Part shown: positions 34,281 to 46,925 of the stretch, piece by piece
How the letters are laid out: every line of letters begins with the position of its first letter
Position numbering within the stretch: position 1 is the stretch's first letter
Assembly (NCBI GenBank): GCA_036850595.1
Contig: CM072170.1
Location: forward strand, 14,600,303-14,664,302
DNA length: 64,000 nt
Source of the DNA: Rhyacichthys aspro
Lineage: Eukaryota; Chordata; Actinopteri; Gobiiformes; Rhyacichthyidae
Direction of reading: 5' to 3'
The notes under the pieces: model-generated
Told to the model about the DNA's origin: nothing
Database searches by the model: none
The model's input: only the letters and a program-made list of their open reading frames with translations
Made by a program: the position numbers and the translations under genes

Positions 34281-34680
34281 CCCAACTCTAAAATGAAGCC
34301 TCCAAAAGGAGTCTTGTGCAGTTGCTGGGGCTCTTTATTCTGGAAGTATAATGGCTGCCGGCAGCAAACAACACCTGAAGGGCTCTTATTGCTTTGAGGA
34401 GGAGGGGGTGGCAGAGGTTGCTTCTCAGCTGCGTCGATGCCGGGGAAAAAGCCACGTTCTGTAGGATACCATTCATTTTCCTTTATGCCGATGCCTCAGG
34501 CTGCCCTTTTCTCCTCCCAAAGGCGCACCGGCAAAGGAGCCAACTTTGTTTTCTCACCGCTTTTTAAATCCTGACTGACGAACCCCTGAAGTGTTGCAGC
34601 ACCTCAAAGACTTCTGCGCAATTAGTGATCCTCTCATGAAACCAGCGCTCATCTGTTTTCACTGATGCAGGGCGTGTTCA
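34280..34680. other. GC-richer unique island, candidate conserved noncoding element
   Basis: Repeat-free, with a GAGGAGGAGGGGGTGG purine block near 34397 and moderate CpG. A 62-codon minus-strand frame (34288-34476) has no domain. Confidence 0.3.
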
Positions 34681-35770
34681 AATCCAGAGCCGTCTATTCT
34701 CAGCTAAATCTTTAACTTCAAAAAGAAAGGCATTATAATAATAGTTACAACTACGACTACTATAAGAGACGTATAATTCAGTCAAAATATAAAAACATTT
34801 AATGAAGGTAAGTGCCTTGTCCATTTGTAGTGGTTAACTGTCTGTTTTCATCAGTGCTATTGATTTTCATGTATTTGGCTCTATACCCCTGTTCCCACGG
34901 AGCACACTCTGATTCAATTGGTGCATATACTGTACTATAAATGTAAGTTGTGCTTTGCCTTAATCACTGACATGTTTGTAGGGGTTAAAACAGAAAAAAG
35001 AAAAAAAGTACCCTACCACTTTCTGCAATGACTTCTCAAAGTTTGTCTTGTTCTGGCAACCTTCCGAGATGAAACTTGTAAATGTCATTCGGGGCCTGTT
35101 CTCAGTACCGTGGCGTTTTTATGACCAATTTGTGGGTCTGTGACAAGATTACTGCATTAACTTGTGTACTTTTAATTAGCAGTATACAAAAAGACAGGGT
35201 ATGGTGTTACAATGCAGGTAACTTGGCTTGTATGTCCATTCCAAGAGTTAGACCAAGCACATCTGTGGGTATCTATCGGAAGTGATTGTGTGGGAACCTT
35301 TTTACATTATCAAAGGACATTCTTGTGAAATGATCATAAATTGCAGTTAGGTAGAACTTGTAAGACCCATCTGTCATTCCAGTCTACCTCCGAACAGTTA
35401 TCGAATCTGTCTCTGGCCAAATGGAGCGCAACCTAGAAGTAATACCTGGCTGCAAAGATTAATTTTATATTTTAAGTAAATATCCACTAACCGTAGCTGT
35501 AATGCACAACAAGAAGAGCTGTAAAGAAACACTGGCAGAATAGAGCAGACTGTCATTCACTGCTGCAGTTGGACAATGCATAGGCAGAACTGAGTAGTAA
35601 TATTTAAGTTTTGTGAGTTACAAATAATCACTAATCAATGTAATAAATACAAATTGTTGCAGCCCTATTAATAACATGGGTCTGAGTCACTTTAAGAGGT
35701 TTTTTAATGAAAGTACACTCTGTGGTACTTTAAATTTCTTATAAACGGACCAATGTTTTTTAGTGTTTTA
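34680..35770. other. Spacer, no gene seen
   Basis: Mixed AT-rich unique sequence. No repeat was recognised. Confidence 0.4.
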
Positions 35771-35900
35771 CCTTGTCAGCTTTCGAAACTAAACTAAGCT
35801 AAACGTCCTGCAGTCTTCCTTAGAAAATTTACGTGATGTTGCTGTGACGTGTCTTGTCGGCTGGTTTATACAGGTTTTGTCATCCTACTTCAAGCTGAAG
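35770..35900 (+). repeat. Dispersed repeat family F, copy 2
   Basis: The partner of 21095-21215. A further GTATATACAGATTTTGTTGTCC near 36035 suggests a second, more decayed relative just downstream. Confidence 0.4.
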
Positions 35901-36229
35901 GACGGCGCCCCCTGTAGTCCGACTTCCTTAGGACAGTGCCCCATGTGTGAGGCAGCATGTAAGCTCCCTGGTCCTGGTTTACCGTCCTCTGGGCTTGTTT
36001 CTGGGTCTTGATCGCCTCCTAAATCCACGACGGTGTGTATATACAGATTTTGTTGTCCAGGAAGTGTGAAATGTGAAGGAAGAACTCTAAAAACATTGTG
36101 GTCTTAATATAAGAAATGAAGTAGTAGTTAGTGACTGAAGTTGTACTGTACATACCTGAGAGCATGTGCTTATTTGCACAGGTGAGTCTTGAGTACAGTC
36201 ACTCTGGATACCTATTTGATTAGACCATC

Positions 36230-36660
36230 TAAAACCAGAGCTAAACCTCGAGGCAAACATTCAGTTGTTTCCTGTCTCGGGGCCCTGACCCTAGATCAGC
36301 TTTAATAACAGACAATGTGTGGGTTTTGAAGTGGCGAGGCCCAGGTGAGCTGATCGGAGGCCGGAGCTGGCGGCTGTGGCTCTGTAATGAGCCGCGGAGG
36401 GAGGTGAATGATGAGGGGTTTCCATGGTGAAGGCTCCCGCTGAGGTTACACAAGAGGAGAACGTCTGGTAATCAAGAAGTACAGCCAGAGGCGGTGTCAT
36501 GCTCGCTGGATCGCTCAATCTCCTCGTATTATCTTCGAATAAAACAGTCCCCCAGCCCCCACTCTCCCACTTTCACTATTGTGCAACACGAGGGAGGAGA
36601 GTCAAGCAATGGCTTTGGGAGACATTTGGCAGGTTCGCAAGATGTCGCATAAAAAAGACT
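36230..36660. other. GC-richer unique island, candidate conserved noncoding element
   Basis: GC-balanced and repeat-free (GAGCCGCGGAGGGAGGTG near 36390). Two overlapping minus-strand frames are open by composition but show no domain. Confidence 0.3.
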
Positions 36661-37560
36661 GAAATTTAGTTTTAGAATTTAATTTGGTTATGGTGGTTGT
36701 AAGTGTCAGCAAAGGGAATTTTTCATTACAAAGCCCCTAAGAAAGTTGAAGTTGGGGGAAATTTAAAGTATGCATGGAATAACGTTACTATTTAACGACT
36801 GTAAATCTAGAATCTGGCACAAAAAAGTTCAATTTAGTTTTACTTGGAAAAGCACAATGTACCTAGAGAGAAAGCTCTTGCATTAGCAACATAAATAGAA
36901 AATCCTCTTATACACAAAGTTCTATTACACAGCTGCTAAGGAATCAGACAGGACAGGACAGGTACTAAACCAAAATGGATGACACCTCCTGATAAGATAC
37001 TGAGAAACTGAGTTGTTTCAGAACATTTATTTTATGGTAAAACTTTAAAAGTTTAAAGTTAAGTATAAATAATCTCAGTTTAATCTTGTTGAATAAAATT
37101 ATATGATTGAGATAATGGTTTTGTGAGCATTGAGGAGGTAAAAACTGCTGTTGCTACTACATTTATTTTGGTTACACAGTAAATAAAACGTACCAGGAGC
37201 TATAGCTTGTATCATAGTAATAAAAGAGTAATTTGAGCATTACACAGGAGATATTTTACTCAAGAAAAGGGATAGTTGGACTGACAGAAGTTATAATGCT
37301 CCAATCTGAAGCTGATCTATTGACACACTACAGTCAGTGGTCACATCCCTTACTGCACTCCGACGGGACGAGGGGAACTACAGCTGCCATTTAAGAGTTA
37401 AAACAGACTGACAGCAATCAGTTTATAGTAATAGGAGTTACACTTGAATCAAAAACTAAACTGAGTTTCAATTGAATGTTATAGTAAGTGTTAGTGTAAT
37501 AGGTGTGTAGAGTAGAGTCAGGGAGAGGTAGTAGTAGCGGTCTCTAAAAGGGAGAGTTGA
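36660..37560. other. AT-rich spacer, no gene seen
   Basis: No recognisable element. A short duplication of GACAGGACAG lies near 36949-36962. Confidence 0.4.
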
Positions 37561-37690
37561 GTTCTGGGTCAGGTGGCACTGGGTTTTCTTTGGGTACTCC
37601 TCACCAGCATCAAAGCCTGCTCGGTGCCCCCTAGTGGTGTCTGCTATCAATTTCTCCACAGGGATAAAAAGAGAATTATTATCTTTGTAT
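37561..37690 (+). mobile_element. SINE copy, 3' part
   Basis: GGGTTTTCTTTGGGTACTCC, GGTGCCCCCTAGTGG and CTCCACAGGGATAAAAAGAG match the copy at 18463-18636, including the L2-like tail. Confidence 0.6.
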
Positions 37691-37999
37691 ACTATTATTT
37701 TATTGCAGCAATACCCCTACCCAATAAATGCTAGCTAACCTTCTGCTAATGATTGACTTTATAAGCAATGGTAGGTTACATACTCAATACCAGGCACAAA
37801 ATGTAATTAGGTTAAGTAGCTTAATGGCACATATGCTGTTGTACGACAAAGGCCCGATGGTTACCAAGGTTACCAATATTTGTCTGAATGTCGTGTGTGT
37901 ATGACATACTGAAAGTTTTATTATAATAAATATTTAATATGGTCACTGTGCCTATAATTAAAATCTTTCCCGAATCGGATTCCAATTCCGACAGACCTG

Positions 38000-38560
38000 C
38001 CTTTGTACCGCGGACCCAACAAAAACTCCAATAGTCTGTCCATTCTTTTAATCTGCAATCAATTGTTATTGAAACGCCTGGAAAGCACTCAATGCCAAAT
38101 GCATTTTACTGTTATTTTTTTTTCACGTTGTCTTGATCTCGGCTTCAAACCGCCATGTTTTCCCCTCTGGGAGCTTACAGCGACTCGTTTAGCGGCCAAA
38201 AAAACCAGAACCGAGCGCTTTCAATCACACGCCTGAAGACTTTTCAAAAAACAACATCAATCAATAGCTACCTCTTAAAGTTAGCTCATAGAACATACTT
38301 TAATCGTATCCGCCAGTCACCCGCAGTTACCATTGCGGTTGCTCGTCAGCGCCTGAATGCCAATGACCTGGAATCACTGACTTCAAACGGGCTCCGAGAT
38401 AAACCTATAAAGCCCAAGACTGTCTTTGTGTCCCGAGAACGCCTCGTGCTCCACATTTCTCTGACCTAATTTCTCTTTTCACTCGTCAATAACTAAATTG
38501 TGCTGCCGCATTGAAATGAACGCTGAGCTTTAATGACTATTTCTTTAGACACAAAACACT
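38000..38560. other. GC-richer unique island, candidate conserved noncoding element
   Basis: Repeat-free over more than 400 bp, with frequent CpG (GCGGTTGCTCGTCAGCG near 38335). Plus-strand frames of 77 and 104 codons overlap in different phases and neither has a domain or splice context I can support. Confidence 0.33.
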
Positions 38561-39165
38561 CGCGGCTGGTTTGGAACCGCTCCTTAACCCAAAAAGTAAA
38601 ATAATAGACTCTGAAAGTGTTTGGTTAGTGCATGGACAGATTGGAAGAAAATTAACAACCAAGTAAAATCTTTTGCACTCTAATAAACAGTCAAAAGTAA
38701 TAACCTAAAAGGCATTGTTTTTTCAGGGTCGACAAAATATTAAATTCAACTTTTGCAAACCTCCCATCTAGCAGTTTTTGTTCTGCTTAGTGCCCACTTA
38801 CTAAATTACATAAACTCATATTACAAATCATATTTATGTAATTGCTTGCACTGTCAAAGAAAGCCTTTACATCCTGCAGGGTCCTTGGCTTTCATTCATC
38901 TTGGTTCACGGAGGAAAATAGCAATTGTTAGACATGGCTTTTTTTTTTTTTATGATTCATCGATGTGTCATGTCCTGTGGTTATTTAGAACAGAATGTGT
39001 CAGGCTGAAGCTCATTTGGCTCAGTAAAAAAAATAATTGCCAGAGTGTGTTGTGCCAAACAAAAAAAAATAATCTGTTATCAAATCCACCATTGCATTGC
39101 ACCATTCTTTTAATTGAAAATCATCTTTTTGCCTTTCCTGTCTTAGATTCCATTCACACAGAAAA
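38560..39165. other. Spacer, no gene seen
   Basis: The 173-codon frame at 38753-39274 is the second longest in the window but is AT-rich, crosses a poly-T run at about 38939-38951 and runs into repeat family A. I regard it as chance. Confidence 0.45.
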
Positions 39166-39545
39166 GCAGCCTAGGGACCTTTCCTGCTTTTGTTTTATTA
39201 AAGAAATGAAAATGGACCAATTTTTCCCCCACAAAACACTAATACATTTGACCAAACTGAAGTTTAGAGTTTAGTGTTGGCTTACTGTTAGCATAGCTGC
39301 AACTTCAGCGTCAGCACAGCAGTTATCTCCTTCTCGTTAAACATTATATGATGAAAATGACCTCTCTGTTAAAAGACATTTAGCACTGAAAATACACTTA
39401 ATCGACTGCTGTTAAACTTCCTGGAACGTCATAGGACAAGCCAGTGTCAACCAATGGGAGCACTCCTTTTTCAAGCATGTGACTTTGCGATTACGTGATT
39501 GGCCAAGGTTTTCTGTTCCTGATCTGTTCTCATCTATGTTGTGTT
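39165..39545 (+). repeat. Dispersed repeat family A, longest copy
   Basis: Matches 610-905 over GACCTTTCCTGCTT and over the CCAATGGGAGC...TGATTGGCCAA part. It matches 50735-50960 over AACACTAATACATTTGACCA followed by ACTGAAGTTTA. It therefore bridges the two partial copies. Confidence 0.55.
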
Positions 39546-39596
39546 TTTCATAAATTATTACTTTTACAATATACTATTTAGGGTTTAAACCATTTT

Positions 39597-39619
39597 CAAA
39601 AAAAAAAAAAAAAAAAAAA
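39597..39619. repeat. Poly-A run
   Basis: About 22 A residues just downstream of repeat A. It is probably unrelated to the RTE fragment that begins 270 bp later. Confidence 0.85.
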
Positions 39620-39892
39620 TTAGGTACAGTCTGTTTAATGCCAAGTAAAATTGTAACCTTTTATTGAACATCTTCCATAAAAACTCAAAATGCCAAAATT
39701 GATTGTCCTTATTGCACATATTTTTTTCCAAACAAGGTATAACATGTACTAGGAAAGATCAGTTTTACTAAATATGTTGAATACTTTTGTACTTTTTAGA
39801 CCTAAAACGAACCCAAAGAGATACAAATGGATCATAACATTAATTGCAAGTGCATATGGTTTTAAAACTGATTTATTTTACATTTTAAAATA

Positions 39893-40800
39893 CTGCATTG
39901 CAAGCACCCCTTCATGGACTGCCACCTTATTGTTTTGGAGGGCATGAGTGCCTGAATGATCCTAGGAGCTATGCTTTCAATGGCTATATGCCCCTCATAG
40001 GGTCTCCCAAGGCAAACAGGTCCACAAAACCTCTAAACAGACTGAAACAACAGATTAAAATAAAGGACCGTGATGCCCCCACTCTGGAACCAGGCCTCGG
40101 GTTGGGGCTCACATGCTACCTGCTCCCGGGGCATGCTGGACTCTGGCAGGGCTACCCTTTGTCCCCGGTTCTGTTCATAATTTTTATGGACAGTATTTCT
40201 AGGGGCCGAAGGAGGTCCAGTTTGGGGACCATAGGATCTCATCTCTACTTCTTGCAGATGACCTTCAGGTTGTACTAGCACAGTCTGCAGCTGAGTGTGA
40301 AGCGACCGGGGTAAGAATCAGCACCTCCAAGGCCATGGTTCATAGGGTGGTTTGTCCCTTTTATGTTTGTGGAGAGTTCTTGCCTCAAATGAAGGAGTTG
40401 AAGTATCTTGGGGTCTTGTTCATGAGTGAGGGAAGGATAGAACGAGAGATGGACAGATGGATTGGAGCAGATCTCTTCCCTTAGAGGAGTTCGGTCACTT
40501 GGAGGGAGCTCAGAATAAAGCCACTGCTCCTCCTCCACATCGAGAGGTGGCATGGGCATCTAATTCTGATGCCACCTGGACTCCTTCCTGGGGAGGTGTT
40601 CTGGCCATGTCCCACTGGGAGGAAGCCCTAGACCGAGGACACGCTGGAGGGACTATGTCTCTGGGCTGGTCTGGGAGCACCTTGGTATTCCCCTGGAGGA
40701 GCTGGAGGAAGTATCTGGGGAGGGGGAAGTCTGTGCATCTCTGCTTTGACTTCTGCCCCCACGACCCAGCCCTGAATAAATGGAAGAAAAAGGATTGATG
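39893..40800 (+). mobile_element. RTE-type (Rex3-like) LINE with large internal deletion
   Basis: The left part (39905-40025) holds noncoding leader-like sequence (GCCACCTTATTGTTTTGG, GATCCTAGGAGCTATG, GGGTCTCCCAAGGCAAACAGG). From 40136 one frame reads LWQGYPLSPVLFIIFMDSIS, the reverse transcriptase motif; the catalytic FADD box that should follow near 40250 is degraded (LQMTFRL). The 3' part (40380-40790) matches the copies at 6293 and 61495. Endonuclease and most of the reverse transcriptase are gone. A leader joined to a 3' body points to internal deletion rather than 5' truncation. Confidence 0.75.
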
Positions 40801-41190
40801 GTATTACAAACAAGTATGAAAAATGCCTATTAAATTAAATGGAAACATCGACTTTGAAGTAATGAATGTCAAATTTCTATTCCGTGAAACCTGTCTGTGA
40901 CTTCCAGTCTTTACTCAAGCTAATAAATTCAAATATGAACTGAGTATTCTAAAAATTTTAATGACCACTTAAAAGGTGTTTTTATTGGATTTTATTGAAA
41001 ACAATTACCAACTGCACAGAAAAGCAAATATCATCTTTTATGCTTCTCTAGGACATGCTGTCAAGGTTGGACATAAAACTCTGCAAATGGTCCTTTTTTT
41101 CCTTTTATTTGCTGTAGTGTCCAGCTAAAATCATACATCAAGTCCACCGTTTGGTTTTCTCAATTCCTTCTAGTGACGAATATGTCTTGG
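40800..41190. other. AT-rich spacer, no gene seen
   Basis: Nothing recognised. Confidence 0.4.
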
Positions 41191-41590
41191 AAAACAGATC
41201 GGAGCTTGTAGCCAAAAAACAGAATGGCTTCCCAGCAGTAGGGCCTATACATCATTGTAAATAATTCACTGAAGTAACGCAGTCTTCCCGGGGGCCTGCG
41301 TACGCCCGAGCCAACATGTGCTTCATCTTACTCACTGCGAAACTCCCTGAAGGCTCACACATTGACCCGGGGCGCTCGTCTGGGGGACATAATACCAACA
41401 GGGAAACATTACTCCTCATCGTCCAAATGTAATTTTTATTAGGTGCCCAAAGTGACAGCGAAATTGGATTTTGTACTTTACTGGATCTTTATCTTTTATA
41501 AATGTTAGAGCGACGTTTTCGGAAGAAGTTTGGACGGCTCTATGGTCTGAGTAAATCTTCATCTTGGCCGGAGTGAAGAGTAGGACTTAA
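41190..41590. other. Unique island, candidate conserved noncoding element
   Basis: Repeat-free with CpG clusters (GGGGGCCTGCGTACGCCCGAG near 41290, GACCCGGGGCGCTCG near 41364). No open frame of note. Confidence 0.33.
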
Positions 41591-42618
41591 GATACACTTA
41601 AAGAGATTGAGCAGAGTAAATCTTTTACTGTACATTTTATCACTGCTTCATACTGACAAAATGACATACTTTTAACATAATTATACAAAATAGATTTTCA
41701 AAGTCAATCTGTATAATCTGCAAGTGTGCTAAAGTTTTTTTTAGTGACATTCAGAGGTGAACACTCTATAACCCCTTTCTACAGCATGTAAGCTACAGGA
41801 AAGTGCTGTTGTCTTTGAGTAAACCTACTGTAAATTGGTCAAATAATGTGTTCACTTTAAAAATTTTGAAAGAAAATCTATTTCGTTCATAAATGTGTGT
41901 CATTCAAGATGTGCTTAGTTTGTCCACTTGTGCCGTTGTAGGAACAGGAAGTAATTAAATGTCTGTTAGTTTCAGTGGAGATTAAAAAGTACATTTTTCC
42001 AAGACAAACATGCAAAAAAGTGTTTTTATAGAGCTACATCACTTTGATTAAGTAGGGGGTGTCCATATTTCTTTATTTACAAAATTATCTCATGACATAC
42101 AGTATAACAGTAACACAAAAATACATGATTAGTTGTAGTATGCTATGGTTGATATGTCTAGTACATTCAAAGTTAAATATCAATACTAGAATCACACAAA
42201 AAGAGACATTTATTAGTGGCTGGTTTATGTCTGCTTTTCCATCCAAAAAGTAACCTTGTTGGCGTAGGTGTTGTGCAGACAGAGGTAACAGTAGAAATAG
42301 GGTTTTTATGTGGTGGCAGTATTCATTTTTATGTAGGTAAATTGCCAATGTGCTTTTTGGTTTTGATTTTAAGCATCACTTTTTTGTATGGACTGTGTAG
42401 TGCATTACATTAGCCACCCTTCTCCTTTTTCCATCTGAATGTGGCTCGCCTTTTTGATGTCTCGCTTGCTCGACCTACATCAAGGCAGACTAACATTTGT
42501 GATATTGGTGAGACTAATCCCCAGAAATATCACAGAAAGAAGCATAAAAATGAATGGAAAGTTAGCTATTTAAAATGTTGCTTCCTTCTGAATAGTCGGC
42601 AGCAATACTAAAACATGG
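41590..42618. other. AT-rich spacer, no gene seen
   Basis: No repeat or coding signal was recognised. Overlapping short frames at 42059-42413 lack any domain. Confidence 0.4.
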
Positions 42619-43201
42619 TTGGGGTGATCATACGTCCCGATTTAACCCTCTGTCTTGTCCAGATTGTCCACCATTTTTTATCCAATCACAAAGCCAAAGC
42701 AGTGCATTGTGCTTGAAACTCATTTGTCTGTACACTGTCTGTGTAAATCACAGCGTTACCATGGTGATGACAATATTAACCAAATGAAAAAGATCAACAG
42801 TGTTCCTCAGGTCTGGATCGTAACATTGATTGGTTCTTAAGCACGTGGCTTTTGCTATTGTTCTCCAGCGTTCACAGTTTGACCTGTCATCAGCTGAAAA
42901 GAAAGTCTTGATTTACAAACGAGCTCCAGGAACAACACGAGTAAGAAAAGTATGAGGTGATGAATATGTTGCTTTTTGCAGACTTTGTGAATGTAACACG
43001 GTAGAGAAGTTTTTTTTTTTTTTGAAGGGATTTAAATGCTTAACATGCTAGTTAATGCAATGCAATGAAGTTCATGTTTTTGAAACGATTTACTGGTGTT
43101 GCATTGATTTCTGGTGACATTATTTTTCATTTGTTAATGACATGTAGTGTCACTGGAAAATGAGTGTCCCAATTTTTTGGTTTGAAAATATGGTCACCCT
43201 A
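42619..43201. mobile_element. Possible hAT-like nonautonomous element
   Basis: The left end GGGGTGATCATACGTCCCG and the right end (complement AGGGTGACCATATTTTC) form a short imperfect inverted repeat of a type common in vertebrate hAT elements. ACATGG occurs just outside both ends (near 42613 and 43203) and may be part of a target duplication. No transposase. The inverted match is only about 11 bases, so chance is possible. Confidence 0.4.
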
Positions 43202-43479
43202 TACATGGGACAAAGTCAAATTTGTGGCATCAATAATCTTGGGAAAACTTGGCTTTTTGTGTCAGCATTAAAACACACTTTGTCCATTTGTTTTCTTTGC
43301 TTGTATTCATAATGATACAAATTCTGCAGCTATTACCGTATGATGTTATTTATATTGCATTTTACTATAAAGAACCTTCCAGTTCTGAAATAAAAGCAGT
43401 GTATAAATTGCTTTAAATATTATTCTTGCAAATGTAGCTGGACACACTTCTTTAAGCTTGTGCATTTATTCACACTAGA

Positions 43480-44250
43480 TATAAAGCAAGTGGAGACACT
43501 GGAAGGTGGATGCATTCTAAGTGACATATATCTGTGAGGCAAACCTTCTTTCCAATGACATTAGCCCGGGACAGGAGATGCCTCGGGACTCCGTTTTAGG
43601 GGTCTGTTTCCGAGCTGAAGAATCATTTTTAATTCAGGTGCTCTAACTTATTTTATCATCTCTGTGGACTGCTGCTGAGTTAACACTTTTAAAATTAAAG
43701 GTGAGAAAGCCCCTCTGGTTTGGAACATAAAAAATACATCAGCTGTGAGAATGTAGCGCAGTATATCTTTTCTTGGAAACAGCGCGGCTTCCATTTCACT
43801 AAACTGCGCTCGAGCCCTTCCTGTAGCGCATCAACTGTATGATTGAAGGCTTGTGCATGTGAAACAGAAGCGTATCAATGTATCTCGTGGTTTATGGCGT
43901 TAACTTGAAATTTGCAAGCTACAATAACATGCCTCTGCGGGTTGTTTCTGCTTGATCTTTTCCCCAGACGTAAACTGCTTGGCGTCTATTGATTTATCAA
44001 ATAGCAACCTGCGCTGTGGCCCTGCACCAAAGCCCACACACTGTTTGAATGATGACACTCCCGATACGTCGACGCGCCCGAGTCAACCGACCGAAAGTAA
44101 CAGTAGTGGGTCTGCTCAGCCGTGTAATGGTGCCTTTTGTGTTTTAGTCTAAACATGGTGCGCCGGTCAGTGGGGCATGCAGCAGGGATGATGTCGATCA
44201 CTGTGTGGAGTATACTCGTCTCCGTTTTACAGTGGAAACATGTCTGAGAC
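43480..44250. other. GC-richer unique island, candidate conserved noncoding element
   Basis: Repeat-free over about 700 bp, with CpG-rich parts (ACTCCCGATACGTCGACGCG near 44057). Opposed frames at 43952-44152 and 43986-44201 overlap almost completely and show no domain. Confidence 0.33.
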
Positions 44251-44655
44251 AGTATATTATGAACTTCAAACAGATTCTATTTACATATATAATTTTAATG
44301 TCTTTATTAAAAATGCTAGTTAGTCTCTTCAACAATAATCCTGATGCATGGACCAAACAAAGCAGCCTATAGCCTGTTCATCACCAAGCTAATTGACTTC
44401 AAATTGACTGCAAACTTTACATGGACAGTACCTGATTTTTATTTCTTTTTTTGCTTTTGACCAAAACTGTTTAATCACCTAATAGCACATAGTGAAAGAC
44501 GTCATCGAGGCTTTTATTATCAAGCATTGTCTAGTCATATTTGCGTACATTGAGGTCTGCTTACCTGCTTCTACAATAGAACAAGGGATGCTCCCATTGG
44601 TTGTCAGTCTACTCAGCTTGTAAACAATCATTCATCTACTATCACTTGATACCCG
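44250..44655. other. AT-rich spacer, no gene seen
   Basis: No gene was recognised. GCTCCCATTGGTTG near 44591 is the complement of the CCAATGGGAGC landmark of repeat family A and may be a fragment of it in reverse. Confidence 0.35.
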
Positions 44656-44882
44656 TTAGGGGTCTGGAGCCTATTCCAGCAACTTTGGGCCTTAGGCGGG
44701 GTACACCCTGCACTGACAGACAACCATTCACTCATTCACATTCACATTCATCCACCAGGGGCACTTTAGAGTCACCAATTCACCAGAACATGGACGATAA
44801 CATGGGGAGGACATGCAGACTCCTCACAGAAAGTTTGAGTATCGGTTGCTGTGAAGCAGGACGCTAACTGTGCACCCCAGCT
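44655..44882 (-). mobile_element. SINE/LINE-tail type repeat, minus orientation
   Basis: Read on the minus strand it starts GGTGCACAGTTAGCGTCC (tRNA-like head). The continuation has GTGAGGAGTCTGCATGTCC, GGTGACTCTAAAGTGCCCC and GGGTGTACCCCGCCTAAGG. It ends in GGAATAGGCTCCAGACCCC. This is one of the most common dispersed fish repeats, and the head block is shared with 14655-14810. The terminal GGATAAGCGG part seen at 22945 is missing. Confidence 0.7.
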
Positions 44883-44921
44883 TGTAAACAGTTTTCAGGT
44901 GATGCAACTATAAGCTTATCT

Positions 44922-45222
44922 AACACTGCAGCTATACATTCTCATGAGATAAGTATACAGTAGAATCCATCTTGAACTGCTCCAAGCAAAGTTTCCGCAT
45001 TCAATGTTGTAGGTGTGTCCAATGATGTGGCACAAACTGACAGTTGTGGGTGTGTTACATAAACTACACGGCATTGCTTTGATTGGATAAACCTGCTGTT
45101 ACTCAGAGATGATAAATCCAATCACTGACCAGGTTTTCATTTAAAGTACCTGCTGTTTACAAACACATTCTGTGCAAGCTCTTCCAGATGGTTCTGTAGA
45201 ACAAACCACGTACCGTGAAATG
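44922..45222 (+). repeat. Dispersed repeat family C, copy 3
   Basis: Matches copies 1 and 2 through AATCCATCTTGAACTGCT, GTGTCCAATGATGTGGCA, TTTGATTGGATAAACCTGC, AATCCAATCAC and TTCCAGATGG. Its terminal blocks are the most diverged. The protein-coding start of copy 2 is absent. Confidence 0.58.
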
Positions 45223-45740
45223 GACTATTTGCCTTGTGATCTTTAAGACGGGGGAATGATTTGTCTTATAAAAGCCGCTCTTAAATGACTGCTTGACATA
45301 CTTCTACATTTAGCTACTGAGTTGCACCATAAAAGTCTTATTAAAACATTCACACTTACTTTATAGTCCACTAAACAGTGCAACACTGATTGGAAATGAG
45401 GAGAGGTTTCAGACACAGCTGATGTTATACTATTTTGTCTATTTTTTACATTACAATAGAGCTGCTTTCCAAAGTCAAATTGTCATGACATACATTTACA
45501 TTCTTTATAAAAAAATAGTGATTTACCGGTGAATGTTATGATAAAGAGCCTTGCAATGCATTCATTATTCCATTAAAAGTGTGTATTCAGTAGACAGTAT
45601 TAAAAAGTGTGCTGACATGTGTACACCAGCAGAATGCTTTTGACCCCACGCATTTCCTGTATTGAAATACATTTTCAAAAACCCCATGTAAAGTGTCAAC
45701 AGTAAACCAAAGCCTACAGTGTTTCCTTAAATATCCACTG
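45222..45740. other. Spacer, no gene seen
   Basis: AT-rich with nothing recognised. Confidence 0.4.
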
Positions 45741-46160
45741 CAGGTAGTTCAATCCAACAAATCCGAGGCCTCGCTATCTCTTTGGGCCTGGCTTTAAGCT
45801 GACTTGGAGCTGACACATCACCGCGCTGGTGATCCATGGCGGAGATAGCCTTTGGTTGTTTTGACTTGGGGGACCCAGATTGTTTTGTGTGCGCGGCTGT
45901 GAGGGCCAGTCGGTCATCGGAGCCCGGAGGATTTATCACCGTGTGCTGCGTATTGATTTATACCAAGCTCAGGTCTCTCACCCCTCCCAGTCCTGAGCTC
46001 CTGGCCTTTGTTTGTGTGATTCCTCTGCGCTGTCGGCTCCATAAGAGCTTCTAATCCTTGTAGCTGAGATACAGTAACCTCTGCTTGTTGTGTGGCATTG
46101 ATTGCTCTGTAATAACAAGGGCCAGACTGTGTACAGTCCCCTGGTGGATCCGTGCCAGTG
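45740..46160. other. GC-richer unique island, candidate conserved noncoding element
   Basis: Repeat-free and GC-balanced. Frames open on both strands (45727-45939 minus, 45836-46054 plus) overlap and lack a domain. Confidence 0.3.
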
Positions 46161-46925
46161 ACCTATAGTTTCTTCTTAATACAGGTGGATTGTGGAATTT
46201 TGTCAAAGTTCAAAGATACAGCGTGAAAGAAAAAGTTTAAGTGCGGTTCATGTTTGTAGCCTTAACATGGCCAATAGTGCAGCTGAGTCAAATTGGTAAT
46301 AGCTTGCTATTTTTGCTACTGTATATATCACATTTAAAACTGAAATGTAACATAAGTAACTAACGTCTTGGCCTGTTTCTGTTAAAACCAGTTATGATTG
46401 CTTTATAAATGTAGAGGTATTTTTGGCAACGTCTGGTGATAAAAGGGAGGATTACAATGCCAACATTCACGTTCTTTTTAGGGAGTGTTCAAACACATAA
46501 ACATTAGAGCTTTTTATGTAATATAAGATGCTGCACTTCTATTATCTGCCATGAACCAGTGTAGTTCAAAAAGACTGTGCAGTACATGTGTCTGGAACAG
46601 TGGGAGACTTTTTTTTTTTTTGGACTGTTCCCATCTGTCAAACTCAAAATAGAATTAATGAGAGCTCTTCAAAAGATTTAATACAAGGTAGACAATGAAA
46701 CACACAGTATTACTCCTATTCCCCTTTACGGTTATTAACTTTTTTTTTCCTTGGCTTTTTGCAGTCAGTAATATTTTGTTTTGTAATGCCATTTTCTGAT
46801 TTTATGATCATTTAGAGTGCTTTAGACATACTAAGCAAAATTTATTTTATTGTATCTAATCAACATGTAGAATTGCACATTTAAATTACTATTAAATGAA
46901 ATAAAGTATCTGGTACTGCTCTTGG
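46160..46925. other. AT-rich spacer, no gene seen
   Basis: A poly-T run lies near 46610-46621. Nothing else recognised. Confidence 0.4.

Noticed and set aside
38753..39274. A 173-codon plus-strand frame
   Set aside because: AT-rich, crosses a poly-T run that gives FFFF, overlaps repeat family A, and shows no domain or splice signals.
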